Below, piece after piece: positions 11,480 through 23,330 of a DNA stretch of 64,000 nucleotides. The position numbers were made by a program, and so were the translations under genes. Origin of the DNA: Paraphaeosphaeria minitans (Eukaryota; Ascomycota; Dothideomycetes; Pleosporales; Didymosphaeriaceae). Each line of letters starts with the position of its first letter. The first letter of the stretch is position 1. The stretch covers positions 144,001 through 208,000 of the forward strand of contig WJXW01000012.1 of the NCBI GenBank assembly GCA_015832175.1, given 5' to 3'. The notes beneath the pieces were generated by a model. The model was not told the origin of the DNA and ran no database searches. It was given only the letters and a program-made list of their open reading frames with translations.

Positions 11480-12150
11480 GGCTTATATTAATATGGTTTT
11501 TTAACTTTACTATTTTTGCCTACACCTTACTTTCTAGTAATAATACTACTAGTAGAGGCCTTTTTTATAGAGGTATAGTAGATACGCTTCTAGCTATATA
11601 AAACTCTACTAAGACCCTTCTTATAAGTAGGAGTCTTACTAGCAGGAGCTTTGCTAGTAGAAGTTTTATAAGCAGATTTTATAGTAGTAGGAGTCTTACT
11701 GGTAGGAGCCTTATAAGTAGATCCTATAGTAGTAGTAGTAGTAGGAACTGTAGTAGTAGTAGTAGTAGTAGGAACTATAGTAGTAGTAGCAGTAGAACTT
11801 TTAGTAGTAGTAGTAGTAGGACCTTTAATAGTAGTAGTAGTAGGGCCTTTAGTACTAGTAGTATAAGTGTTATAGTAGGAGGTAGTTTAAGGTATTATTA
11901 TTATTATAGCTAGTAGGAAGCCTATTACTATTAGTATTAGCTAAAATAGGGCAAATGTAGGCATATCTAGACTAGACTTTAGATAGGTAGTTTAAGGATT
12001 AGAAAGTATTAGAAAAGTAGTAGTAGTAGTTTTATATATATAGTGCCTATAAAGTAAAAATAATAGTAAGAGATTATAAGTAAAAACTAGCGCTTATAGG
12101 CAATTCTTATAAGCGAAGCTTAACTATCTAAATAGCTTATATTAAAATAA
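11480..12150 (-). pseudogene. Decayed gene: membrane segment plus Thr-rich linker plus basic tail
   Basis: One minus-strand frame, interrupted only by TAA/TAG at Gln-like places, reads a hydrophobic stretch (LILIVIGFLLAIIIII, near 11,885-11,940), then long Thr/Pro runs (PTTTTT repeats, 11,727-11,870), then Ser/Lys repeats (APTSKTPT) and a Lys-rich tail (VGKNSKVKKPY, about 11,490-11,520). This would be a single-pass membrane protein with a stalk-like region. I cannot name it. It is the right flank of the Copia-1 insertion and lies left of Gypsy-B1, so it is older than both. The frame could be an artefact of a CTA/TAG microsatellite, although the varied tail argues against that. Confidence 0.4.
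11727..11870. repeat. TAG/CTA trinucleotide microsatellite, interrupted
   Basis: Runs of (TAG)4-7 are separated by GGAAC or GGACC-like units. In the minus-strand frame these encode Thr runs broken by VP or GP. The array is the low-complexity core of the decayed gene above. Confidence 0.8.
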
Positions 12151-12208
12151 AGCTACTACTACTATAGTATAAGGTATTAGGCGGGTATTAGCTTTCCTAA
12201 AAAGCTAT

Positions 12209-12434
12209 AGTGTAGTGTAAAGGTTGGCCTACGATAGAGAGTCGGAGAAACATAGGGCTAATTAGCTGTCGTTTAAGATAGCTAACTAGGGAATAGAATA
12301 AATAATAACCAGATAAGACACAAAGAGACCTAATAGACAAGTAGAGTAGTTAGATTTATATAATAGATTTTAGATAGGATAACTTAATTTATTCTTTTAT
12401 ATTTCTTACTTAAGGCAAACGCACCTACAACACT
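12209..12434 (+). repeat. 5' LTR of Gypsy-B1 (about 226 bp)
   Basis: It runs from AGTGTAGTGTAAAGG to CCTACAACACT and matches both B2 LTRs in reverse. It has a sense TATA-like TTTATATAAT (12,355-12,364) and, on the other strand, the TATAAAAG conserved in B2. The outer limits are uncertain by 2 bp. Confidence 0.85.
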
Positions 12435-12520
12435 ATATTTTTAGTAAGGGACATAGGGCTGCTTTTAAAAGAATGTAGAGAAGTATAGTAATAAGTATTT
12501 AGAGAACTAATAGAAGCTGT

Positions 12521-12880
12521 CTAGTAGACTTTTAAGTAGCTACTAAATAGCTAGGAACAGAGTAATAAGACTAATAGACTTTTAAGCAGCTATTAGGTAT
12601 ATAAATAGACAGACTGTATAGACTTTTAAGTAGTTATTAGTTACCTAGATAGATAGATTAATAGACTTTTAAGTAGTTACTAATTACCTAGAAATAAAAT
12701 AATATACTAATAGACTTTTAAGTAGCTATTAAGTGCTAGTACAGACCATATAGACTTTTAAGTAGTTATTAGTTACTTAGAAATAAAACAATAATAGACT
12801 AATAGACTTTTAAGCAGCTATTAGGTAGAAAGAGTAATAGACTAGAGGACCTTTAAATAGCTACTAGACTCCTAGAAAGA
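12521..12880 (+). repeat. Leader minisatellite of Gypsy-B1, 8 units
   Basis: The core GACTTTTAAGYAGYTAYTA recurs eight times every 40-60 bp between the LTR and gag. Two flanking types alternate (AGTTATTAGTTACCTAG and AGCTATTAGGTA). The same array in B2 (52,745-53,255) has 11 units. Confidence 0.85.
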
Positions 12881-13374
12881 GTACATGTAATAGATCCTAA
12901 ATAATTCTAGTTTAAGCAATAATTAAGTTAGGGATAAAAGGGGAAGTAAGGTATTAGTAGTAGGATAATATTAAGTAAGATTATTATCTATATATCTAAA
13001 GCTAAATTACTAACAGAAAACTAGTATAAAAATAAGCAGATAATAGAAGAAAAATAAAAAATAGATAAAATAGATTTATATAGGTTTTATAATAACCCTA
13101 TTTATCTAACAACCCCCACTAAGAGTAGTACTAGTTAGATAAGCTAGGGTATTACTAATTATCTTTTAGAAGACATAGATAAAAGAAAATAGTTTAAAGA
13201 TAGAGAACTAGAAATAGGAGGAGACTTCCTTTAAAAGAGAAACATAGCTTAGATACTCTAAGCCTAAATAATAGTAATATACTAAGCTTTAGTAGTATTA
13301 ATATTACTACTTTTTTAGAGGACTATAACTTTTAAGTAGAAGGAGTAGAGTAGAGTAAGGAGCTTAAGAAATAA

Positions 13375-16300
13375 AAACTACCTTACTTCTACTTAGGCAC
13401 CTACTAAAAAGATATTATAAAACTACATTCCTATAGAAGCGCTTTAGTTAACTAGAAAAACTTCTAAAAGATACTTTGCTCTAAGTACTTATTAATAGAC
13501 TTAGAGTACTAAAAATTAACTAGAGCCTACTTTAAGAGCTAGCTTAATAAAGTAAGCTAATAGCCTATTACACTAAATAACTACTTCTATAAGTTTAATA
13601 GCTATACCTAAGCTGCCTTTACTTAATTATAAATTATATAGATAGAAGTAAGGACTCTTTTCTTTAGAGGTTTTAGTTAAAACAATAAAACCATAGTTAT
13701 GTATAGAATGCTAATAGAGAGTTACCTAAAAGGAGGTAATATAAACACCTATTAGGTGTAAGAAATATACGATTTCCTTCGCTAGTGCAGAGACTAGAAT
13801 AAGGTAATTAGGGCTATGTAGTAGGAGGAGAGATAGGTTACTATAAATCTAGCTTATTCTAAAACTGCTTTGCTAGTAATTTTATTTATTCTACTACTTA
13901 GGAAGTTCTTTAAGGTATAGGAGAAAATAAGAATAAAAGGAAATAAAAATTATAAGAAAGAAGTAGATATGTAAGTCTAAGAGGTTATTATAAAGATAGG
14001 AGGACTTACCCTAACTATAGAAGAATATAAGTAATAGAAGGCTTCTATACCTACTACTACTAGTTTTATTCTTAATAAGCTAGCTAATAAGTAATACGCT
14101 TTTAAAAAGCTTATAAGGCTAACTGTTTATATAGAATATAATAATAGGTTATTTAAGAGCTCCTATAGCCTAATTATAAATCCTAGTATAGGTACTTAGG
14201 TAATTCGCAATTAGAAATACTAAGTCTAGGCTTATAGGACCTATAGAAAGACTAGACACATTATAAAGGACTACCCCTAGCGCTAAGGCTATATTAAAAG
14301 AGGTTAGTACTATAAAATCTTTAACACTAATAGCTAGTTTTTTAACTTCTACTATAGCCTAAAACACCTTTAGATAGAGAAATTTAGGAGACCTATACCC
14401 TACTCTTAGAGAGATGCATAGCTCTAGTACCTACTTAGGGAGATTAAATAGTATTTTAACGTTACTAATAAGGATTTTAGAAAAAGATTTTAGCTAGGTG
14501 CTAGACCTAGAGGGTAAGAAAGCCTCTACTAATTTTAAACACAAATTAAGCTAATTATATTTTAGGTTAATAAGTAGTAAGTAGGGAGACTAAGAGCTAG
14601 AAATAAAAGTAATAAAAAGGGCTAAAGCCTTTTACGCTACCTTATTAGAGATTTCCTACCTATCTAAAGAAGCTAACATAACTAAAGAAGTAAATACTAC
14701 TAGGACTAAGGTAGTAGAAAAGAGCTCGCAGAAATAATAGAACTAACTAGATATTAAAAGAGTTATAGAGGCTAGAGTAAGTAAACTAGTGTTAGTGGCT
14801 TAAATAAGAGACCTTTAGAAAGGAAAAGTTAGGATTAATCCCTAGCTATAAATTAGAGAATTCTACCTAGGATCTCCTCTACTAGTAATTAATAATAATA
14901 AATTAGTGCTATAAGTAGTAGTTATAGAAGTAAACTAAAGGGCTTCTAAATCTACTAAAATAATAGAAGAGAGTATTATTTAAACTGTGCTAGAAGCTAA
15001 AGCTACTAGTAGAAAAAAGAGTGCTTAAATAGCCTCTACTCCTCTATTAGATAAAGAGCTAGTTGCACTTATTAATACCCTAAATACCAATTCTATTCTA
15101 ATAGCAACACTAACCTAAGAGTTAAGAGCTATTATAGTTAGATTAATATTTTCTTAGGATAAACTGTATTTAAAGGCCTAGTAACTACTCTATAAAAAGG
15201 AAAAAGAGCCTAATAACTAATTAGGTAGGAGCTAATTAGGAAATGTCTTTATAGAGATATAATAAGGATAGGTTTTAATAGAAAAACAGAGTTAGGATCA
15301 CCATTAAAAACCTACTATCCTATTAGAAGCGATAATAGAGAAGTTCCGCCCTAGCCTATACTAGATTACATAGAAAACGCTGCACAGAGTACCTAATATA
15401 GTATTAGAGAGGTGTAGGATAGATATTAGAAAGAAGCTAATAAGGTTAACCTTTAAAGTTAAACTAAGCTAGAAGAATAGATAGGAGTTTAGAATATTTT
15501 AGTAAAACTTCTTACCTATTTTATTACTATTCTTAGAAGCTAGTGTAAGGTTCTACTTAACTTAGAATTAGAGCTAAATATCATAAGGTATACTACTATA
15601 AGGGCACTTAATATTATAATCTAGAACTAAGATTAGAGCTATTTACCTGCTAATAATTAATTAGGCATAGTAGGAGCTAGTAGAGATTTTCATAAGTATA
15701 TAGGAACTACCTATAGTGTACTACTTAAGGTTAGGCTAATTATAATTCCTACTTATTTTAAGATTATAAGAAACGTTAGGAGGCCTATTATTCTAGGCAC
15801 CCCTTTTGCAATAGCTACTTAGTTAGCTATAAAGTTTACCCTAATAGGCTAATACCTATATAGGGTTATCTCTATAAATAGGAAAAAAATAGTCTCTTTT
15901 CTTAAGTTAGATACCCTACTACTTTCTAACTATAAAATAAGTAATAAGAATTTAGGAAATACTTAAAGAGTATGCTTATAGGGGAAGTACACTTACTATA
16001 GGGTTACCCTAATAGTGTATACTTTAGTAATAAAGAGGTAGAGGATAGAGAAAATAAGTAGGAAATTAGTTAAGTAGAATTAATTAGATAATAAGTAAGA
16101 GAACGTTAGGTAATAGTAACTAGGTGATTAGGGACTACCTATACTGTATATAAAAAGGTAGTAAATAAAGTTTAGCCTATAAATAACCTAAGAGGAGACC
16201 ACCTATTAGAGGTAGAGAGATTAGATTAGAGAGAAAGAGCTATTAAATAATAATAAGCTGCGATAGCTTTTTAGGGACCTTAACTAGATATATATTTAGG

Positions 16301-16925
16301 AAATGTTTAAACCTAGATATATAGATTTTAGAAAGGGGCACTAATTAACACCTAAATAACTAAAAAAGATAAATATTAGAGACTAGCTAAAACCTATAGA
16401 AATTTTACTTATCTATAAGCTAATGTTCTATTAGGAGGCAGCTCTAGCCTAGGAATTTAGTAAAATAATAACTATTAGCAAAGATATTATACCTTTATAC
16501 CAGATTTAGACTATCCTATATAAAGCGTAGTAGGTAAGAGGCTTTAACTACCTAAAAAAGCTAGTGCCTATAGTACACTAGATAATTTTAGATTAGATTA
16601 ACTAAAAAGTCCTTAAAATATATAATAGCTAATATTAAAACCCCTAGTTCCTAGTACTAAAGAAAAACAAAGAGTACTAATTAATTAACAACGCCTAGTT
16701 CTATAATAAGGTTTTAGAAAGAGATGCTAATCTCCTACCCTTAGCTAATAAGTTTTTAGAGAGAATTAGAGGTAGAGCAATCTACTCTCTATTTAATCTA
16801 TTTTTAGGGTTTAACTAGATACCGCTCTATATAGCCTTAAGAGATATAATAGCTTTCTAAATACCTATAGGCCTTATAAGGCACTGTACACTGCTATAAG
16901 GTGTAATAAATTTACTAGGAGTTTT
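13375..16925 (+). pseudogene. Gypsy-B1 gag and partial pol relic
   Basis: Gag covers about 13,375-14,560. A zinc knuckle at 14,233-14,274 keeps C-x2-C-x4-H-x4-C spacing, but all three Cys are Tyr (YRTYRKTRHIIKDY), as TGY to TAY mutation predicts, while His is kept. The RT start covers about 16,410-16,925, with FLVLKKNKEYQLI, LINNAQFYNKV and YSLFNLFLGFNQIPL. This is the fungal gypsy type whose fingers region reads like LKK-LRIVHDLQPLN. The stretch 14,560-16,410 between them (protease expected) is readable but no motif is certain. The gene is truncated by Gypsy-C1 before the YxDD box. Confidence 0.83.
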
Positions 16926-17335
16926 TGTTAAGATCCGAAGGCTAGGCCTCCTAGGATCTTTATATGTATCTATATTTGTTGTTTGAGCGGCACAGTATAA
17001 GAGGTCACGTGACCTAATTAGTGTGATTAGAGCGCCAAGACAACTAATTAGACTAAGTACTTAATATACTAAGCAACAAATTAGTGCTTAATTAGTTTAT
17101 TTAGAGCGATTAGTCCACTAATTGCTTAAAGTATATAGGAACGTAAGGATAGGCTCTCTATACTTATGTTTAATCTGTTTATTAATTTATTGTCTAGATT
17201 CTAGTAGACTAAATTATTAACTTGTTATACTTCGTAAGATACTATTATATTAATAAGACTTTCTACTTTCTGTAAGTACTCCTGCTTAAGAACTAACTTT
17301 AACCTTTAGGACTAGCTACCCTTTTAGATTTGACA
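16926..17335 (+). repeat. 5' LTR of Gypsy-C1 (410 bp, U3 type a)
   Basis: The LTR runs TGTTAAGATCC...GATTTGACA. With the mutated bases allowed for, the ends are TGTTAA and TTAACA, a perfect 6-bp inverted repeat. The U3 holds a 12-bp palindrome, GGTCACGTGACC (17,003-17,014, CACGTG E-box), and repeats of CTAATTAGTG. The downstream half (TATA-like AGTATATAGGAA to the end) is shared by all C copies. Confidence 0.9.
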
Positions 17336-17389
17336 TCTTAAACACCCTTAATATAAGTACTTTATAAACTCTTACCTCTTCTACGACTT

Positions 17390-20300
17390 TAGGTGCTGCT
17401 AAGATTACTTTTATAAAAGATAGTAGTAAGGCGTATAAACCTAATCTCTACTTTAGTAAACAATCTTAAACTAATGTCTAGATTCTCTAGTTAGACCTCT
17501 ACTTCTTTAACTTAGATAAACCCCTTAAAGATAAGAAAAAGGTTATCTTTATAGTAATATATATATAAGGAGATATAGGATTATAGATCTATCCCTACTT
17601 TAAAAAGTACTTAGGAATAGACTATAATGATAATAACAACAATTACGTAAATAAACACGCTAATATAGTTAATATTATTAAAAATATAACAACTTTAAGA
17701 AATACCTTAAATAACTCTTTAAGAATACTAATAAGGACTCTATTATAAAAGCAAAGATTTAGACTATAACTTAGAAATAATTAGTAGCTAAGTATATAGC
17801 TAAGTTTTGCAAATACGCTACACAACTTAACTAGGATAATAAATTTCTTTAGGATATGTATAAATAAGTACTAAAATAGAAACTACGTAAGGAACTCTTA
17901 CGTAGTAGTACGTAAATTACTAACTTTAAAGAACTATATAAAGAAACTATTAGAATTAATAGAGAATAGTTTTTACTATAATAGGAGCTTTACTAAAACC
18001 CTAGGGTAATAAGCTTTAAATAACTAGTAAAAGTGGTTTATAAGAACTCTATTAGAATTGTCTAAAAGTAATAGCTAAGGAACTACTAGAGATACAAACT
18101 AATAGAAGATGTCTAGTTTAACTACATAAGTAAAGGAAAAGGAGGAAAAATAGGCCCTAAGTAGCCTAATAAACGCGTCTCTAATAGAAGTTAATAACTA
18201 ATAACTAAGACCTATAAATACTTTATATGTGGTAAACTAGGCTATATAGCTAGGAACTGTAGATTAAAGAACAAAGTCTATTAAACTAAGTTAAATGTAT
18301 TAACTATTAAGGACTAAGAACCTAATAAGAAATAAGAAGTTATTATAACAATATTTAGTTACTAACGCGTTATACTAGAGTAAAGTAAGTAATTAGATTT
18401 ACCTAACTTATAACTATATAAAGATCTAGAAAATAACTCTAACGTATATTATAATATAGAAGATGTAGAAGAGATACTAAGATCTCCTACTCTTTACCTA
18501 TAAAGTAGGTAGGAAGAAGACAACCCTATATTACCTAAGTACAAACTAAATGTTTAGGACTATATAGAACCCCACTAAGCACTAAAAGGAATGTAACCCT
18601 ATAAAAATAAGAAGTTAGACTACGTACTAAAGTACTACCTAGACTACTAAAATCCTACACACTAATTTTATATATAGACGTATTGTGAAGAACTAATATA
18701 TACATAATATAAGGCGGAGAAGAAAGAAAATAAGAAATAACCTAGAAAGAAACTACGCTATAGATAAATATAGATAGACTACTCTATTATAGCTTATAAT
18801 AAACACCTCTAGAATAAATAATAAGTAAAATACTTTCCTTATTTTACGCTAAAGGGTAACAAATGCTGTAATATGCTTATTAATAGAGACTATATATAAC
18901 TATACTAGTATACATGTCTAAACTAAGACTATAAATACTACTATATAGCTAAATGTTTAGATAGCTTTGTAAACTACCCTACGTAAGAAGTAATAATAGA
19001 ACTACTAATTTAACTAGTATATAGGAATAGTGAAGACTGTAGAAGGAAGAATAATAGAATATCCTTATAAAAAGAAGAAGAAGACAATCTATATAAGCTA
19101 TATACTTAAGAATAATAATAAAAGTAGATACTTAGAAACGCATACTACGCACCTAAACTTAATTCTAACCTATATAAATAGATGTCTTTTTTAGGCCTAA
19201 ACTTAAATAAGAAAACGCCTTTATTAAATTAAATACTACAGTAAGTATAGTATTAGTTAAGCTACTAGTATAGCTTAAAAGAATATAGGCTTAAGTTCTT
19301 ATAGACTTAAAAGTAGAAAAGAACTTTATATCTTATTAAATAGTAAAATAAGCAGGACTTATAATATTAGAGAAAAAAGTATCTTATATTATTTATATTA
19401 CAAATAGATCCCTAATGCCTAAGACACCTTAGATATACTAGGAGGTTACTACTATAATAATAGTCTAAGGATATAGAGAGGAACTTCCTTTAGATATCTT
19501 ACTAGGATCTAAGTATAAGTTAGTCTTAGGATTACTTTAGTTAATAATATACAACCTATAGATTAACTAGGGTATAAAGAAAATATTATTTAAAGGCTAT
19601 AATTATATATTATAAGTAAAGCCTACGCATTAACTAAAAAGAATAGTAAATAAGGGAGTTATTAATAATATAATACTATAATAGATAGTTAAAAAACAGA
19701 AGTATACCTTAGTAGACGCTAGTAGGAACTACTAGGTTAAGAAGCGTAAAAAGGAGGATAATAGTACACCCCTTACCTTACTAAGAGAGTACAGGAAATA
19801 GATATATATATTTATAGAAAAGGAAAAAAAAGCAAACTTACTAGAACATTAACCCTAGGATCTTATAATAGATCTAGAAGAAGGGAAGACACTACCCTTT
19901 AGACTACTATATAGTAAAATAGAAGAAGAACTCCTTAAAGAACGTAATTTTATTAAGATAAACCTTAAGAAAGAATATATATAACTATTAAAGTTACTAG
20001 TAGTAAGCCCTTTTATATTTGTTAAGAAAAAGGATAGATTAGATAGACTATACGTTAACTACTAACAACTTAATAATATAATAATAAAGAACTAATATCT
20101 ACTACTAAATATTGTAGAGTTACGAGATTAACTATCTTAAGCTAAGATATTTATAATAATAGATTTAAGAGACAGTTACTACCTTATACAAATTAAAAAA
20201 GGTAAAGAATAGAAAATAGCGTTTTAATTACGCTATAAACTATTTAAATATAAAGTTATGCTTTTTAGACTTATAAACGCACTAGCAGCTTTTATAGCAC

Positions 20301-22530
20301 TTATTAATAACGTACTTTACGAATATTTAGACATATTTATTATTACATATATAGATAATATCCTTGTCTTTTCTAAAAATAAATTGGACCACACTAAGCA
20401 TGTATAAATAGTACTAGAAGTACAAGATAAAGTATACCTTTGTATTAAACTTAAGAAATGTAAGTTTAATATTAAATAACTCGAATTCCTAGGATATATT
20501 ATTACTATAGAAGGAATTAAGATAGCACTAAGTAAAGTTAAATATATTAAGAACTAGCTAATACTAAAGACAGCTAATAATATCTAAGAATTCTTAGAAT
20601 TCTGTAGATTTAACTAACAATTTATCTAAAATTATATAAAGGTTATAATACCCTTAATAAATCTTATAAAGAAAGACGTACCCTTTAAATAGATAAATAA
20701 GTGTAGAATGTTATTCTAACTCCTTAAGACAGCATGTATTATAGAACTTATCTTTATTTATTTTAAAAGTAATAAACTACTACGCTTTAAAATAGACACT
20801 AGCGATTTTACGCTAGGCGTCTACGCTAAATAAGAAAGTAATAGTAAATAGCACCTAATTACTTATTACTTATGTAAATTTAAAAACGCTAAAACACAAT
20901 ATAATGTATATAATAAGGAACTCTACGCTATTGTTAAAGTCTTAAAGCACTAAAGGATCTACGCGCTTAGTTACTTAACGCTAGAAATCTATATAAATTA
21001 TAAGAACTTTCTAAGGTTTATAATAACAAAAGAACTTACGCTATGATAATAAAGATAGTTATAGACTACTAAGTAGTATAAGTTTAAAATTATCTATATA
21101 GCTAGAAAAGAAAATAGTAGAGTAGACACTTTTAGCTAATAAAGTAATCTAGTAAGAGAAAAGGCAAAAACCTTCTCTGTAATACTTTAAAAAGCTAAAG
21201 ATAGATCTCTAGAGCTAATAGTAGAACTAAATTAACTTTTAGTAATTAACTAAGAAGTTTTAGAATATTTATAGACTAAGATTATCTAATAATACTATAA
21301 TAACCCTATATACAGACACCTAGGTATTACAAAAATAATAGAACTTATCTAAAGAAATTACACTTTTAAAAGAATTAAGGAAGCTATAATAACTTATATC
21401 TATAAATATGTAAAATGCTAGAGAAATAAACATAGTATATATCTTAAGTATAGAGAGATGTAAGTAATTAGAATACTAATAGCACTATAGGAAGACATTG
21501 CTATAGACTTTGTTATAGGAATTCTAAACTCTAAGGATCTAATAACAGGAATTAAATATAATAGTATACTAGTAATAGTCTACTAACTAACTAAGTATAT
21601 TAAGCTTTTTCTATACTTTAAAAGAATAATAGTAAAAGAACTTACTTTTCCTATCCTAGATTAACTAATTAGACACTACAGAATCCTAAAAATAATTATT
21701 AGTAATAGAGATAAGCTCTTTATATTAAATTACTAAATAACGCTTATAGCCCTACTTAGAATAAAACAAAAGCTATTAACAGCCTACTATCTATAAATAG
21801 ACGGATGGACAGAACGTATAAACTAAACTATAAAAACGTAACTACGCATTTACTATAATAGTTAGAAGAATAACTAGATTTTATTACTATTTATAGCACA
21901 GTTAGCCTATAATAATAAAGTATTAGTAGTATTAGGACATACACCGTTCTATATAAACTATAGAAGACACCTATATCTCTTTAACTAACGATTTCTTACG
22001 ATAATTAAAGCAAAAGAAGCTATAGATATAGTAGAAAATATAAAGAAAATACACTAATAACTCTAAGAGAATCTTAAGAAAGCTTAGTAGTAATTAATTT
22101 CTTATTAAAATTAAAAATATAAAACAGCACTTTAGCTAAAAAAGGGGGATAAAGTATATTTACTTACAAAGAACCTTTAAACTTAGAAGAAAAAACACAA
22201 GAAACTACATTATATTAAAGTTAGACTATTCTACATTTCTAAGTAAATATTACTAGTAAACTATAAGTTAGAACTACTGCTAGATGTAAAAATACACCTA
22301 GTATTCTACGTATTACTACTAGAACTAGCAGACCCTAATACACTAGTTAGAACCACCTTCTACTATAGAACTAAGGAAGAAAATAAATTTAAGGTTAAAA
22401 ATATTCTAGAATATAATTAGTATAGCAACGCGTACCTTATTAAGTAGAAAAGTTACCTACACAGCAAAAACACTTAGAAACTAAAGAACTACTTAGAAAA
22501 CTATTAATAAAAGATTAAAGAATTCTATTA
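17390..22530 (+). pseudogene. Gypsy-C1 gag-pol-chromodomain relic
   Basis: Gag covers about 17,390-18,500. Its zinc knuckle at 18,219-18,260 reads YFICGKLGYIARNC, with first Cys and His changed to Tyr. RT covers about 19,880-20,800, with SPFIFVKKKDR, FKYKVMLFRLINA and YIDN (20,348-20,359) for YxDD. RNase H follows to about 21,150. Integrase covers about 21,230-22,100, with a zinc-binding HLGI start, DDE core and ERINQTIK. A chromodomain covers about 22,390-22,520 (AYLIKQKSYLHSKNTQKLKN, where Trp codons are TAG). The domain order and chromodomain make the family call firm. The element has no surviving activity. Confidence 0.9.
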
Positions 22531-22560
22531 ATAACCTATATAGTATAATAATATTTGTAC

Positions 22561-22688
22561 CTAAGATAGTAAAGGCACTAGATTATTCTAGAATTCTAAT
22601 AGGAAATCCTTAAAAGCGCTCTACGTTGTAGGGGATAAGAAGGGACCTAAAGGAGTCTTGTTAACTACTAGATTAATAGCCTTATAAG
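22561..22688 (-). pseudogene. C-terminal fragment of the Gypsy-C antisense frame
   Basis: Read on the minus strand, opposite to C1 pol, the sequence gives NKTPLGPFLSPTT, then a stretch ending EFQNNLVPLLS, then TAG (complement at 22,561-22,563). The same ending (KFQNNALVLLF then TAG) closes the antisense frame of C2 at 30,738-30,740. That shared stop position supports a real coding end. Upstream parts were removed by the C2 junction. Confidence 0.5.
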
Positions 22689-22907
22689 TGTTAAATCCAA
22701 TAGGGTAGCTAGTCCTAAAGGGTTAAGGTTGGTTCTTTGGCAGGAGTACTTATAGAAGGTAGAAGGTCTTGTTAATATAATAGTATCTTGCGAAGTGTAA
22801 TAAGTTAATAATTTAGTCTACTAGAATCTAAATAATAAATTAATAAATAGATTAAATATAAGTATAGAGGTCTATCTTTATATTTCTATATAATAGGGCT
22901 GCTCTAA

Positions 22908-23000
22908 TACTTAGTGTTACTAAGCGACTAAGTATATTACGTAACCTACTCTACTACTTAGTGTTACTAAGTAACTAAGTATATTACGTAACCTAATCTA
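22908..23000. repeat. 47-bp tandem duplication in U3 type b
   Basis: Copies start TACTTAGTGTTACTAAG at 22,908 and 22,955. Each holds an internal inverted repeat (ACTTAGTGTTACTAAGT-like) and ends ATATTACGTAACCTA. It occupies the enhancer position of the LTR. Confidence 0.8.
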
Positions 23001-23021
23001 AGTTGCTTAGCGTCTCTTTGT

Positions 23022-23030
23022 TATATTTAT
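23022..23030 (+). promoter_or_regulatory. TATA-like box facing the antisense frame of Gypsy-C2
   Basis: TATTTATAA sits in the LTR on the plus strand. With Copia-2 and its duplicated 5 bp removed, it lies about 105 bp upstream of the ATG at 30,222, a normal core-promoter spacing. Inference from position and sequence only. Confidence 0.4.
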
Positions 23031-23092
23031 AACCCTATTACTATTCTATTATACCTTTATAAGCGCCTAAGTCCTATATTATTATCTAGTAC

Positions 23093-23330
23093 TATTGGTT
23101 TGGCTTAATCTGTAATTAAGCATTTAAGGGTTAATAGTATACTATTATACAAAGGGTAAGAAGTAGGTTTAATTAATTACGTCTAGTCTATTATACAAAG
23201 GGGTACTAAGGGCTTTATAAAGTCTCTGCCTCTTAGCGCTAACCTAAGTAGTGGGTTCTTGTGCAGGTCCCTATAGGTAGATAGGCCCCCACTTTACCTA
23301 GTGCTACTTATATAATAAACTGTATAGATA
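23093..23330 (-). repeat. 3' LTR of Copia-2 (238 bp)
   Basis: Plus-strand ends are TATTGGTTTGGC and AAACTGTATAGATA, the complement of the Copia-1 LTR with G-to-A changes. TSD AGTAC lies on its left. Confidence 0.93.

Larger units (their letters stand above)
12209..16925 (+). mobile_element. Gypsy-B1: Ty3/gypsy element, truncated inside RT
   Basis: A 5' LTR, minisatellite leader, gag with zinc knuckle and the start of pol match Gypsy-B2 (36,661-53,562, opposite strand) throughout. The copy stops at 16,925 within RT, exactly where the C1 LTR begins (TGTTAAG). B2 continues from the shared GGAGTTTT into CTAGAGAGC. The rest of B1 is not found to the right of the C1/C2 complex, so it was lost, not merely split. 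The left flank is GCTAT (12,204-12,208), with no partner. Confidence 0.88.
16926..22688 (+). mobile_element. Gypsy-C1: chromodomain Ty3/gypsy element lacking its 3' LTR
   Basis: It has a 410-bp 5' LTR, gag with zinc knuckle, protease region, RT, RNase H, integrase and a C-terminal chromodomain, marking a chromovirus. It ends at 22,688 where the inverted 3' LTR of C2 begins, so C1 and C2 lie tail to tail. The 5-bp left flank GTTTT has no partner to the right. The last 130 bp hold the C-terminus of an antisense frame. Confidence 0.9.
22689..23092 (-). repeat. 3' LTR of Gypsy-C2, main part (U3 type b)
   Basis: On the plus strand it starts TGTTAAATCC at the LTR's own 3' end. The last 6 bp (GTAATA) lie beyond Copia-2 at 30,179-30,184. 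Bases 22,689-22,872 match the common C downstream half. The remaining U3 differs from C1, the C2 5' LTR and C3. Confidence 0.85.

Noticed and set aside
12521..12880. CRISPR-like look of the regularly spaced repeats
   Set aside because: The organism is a fungus, unit and spacer sequences drift together, and the array sits in the leader of a retrotransposon. It is a minisatellite.
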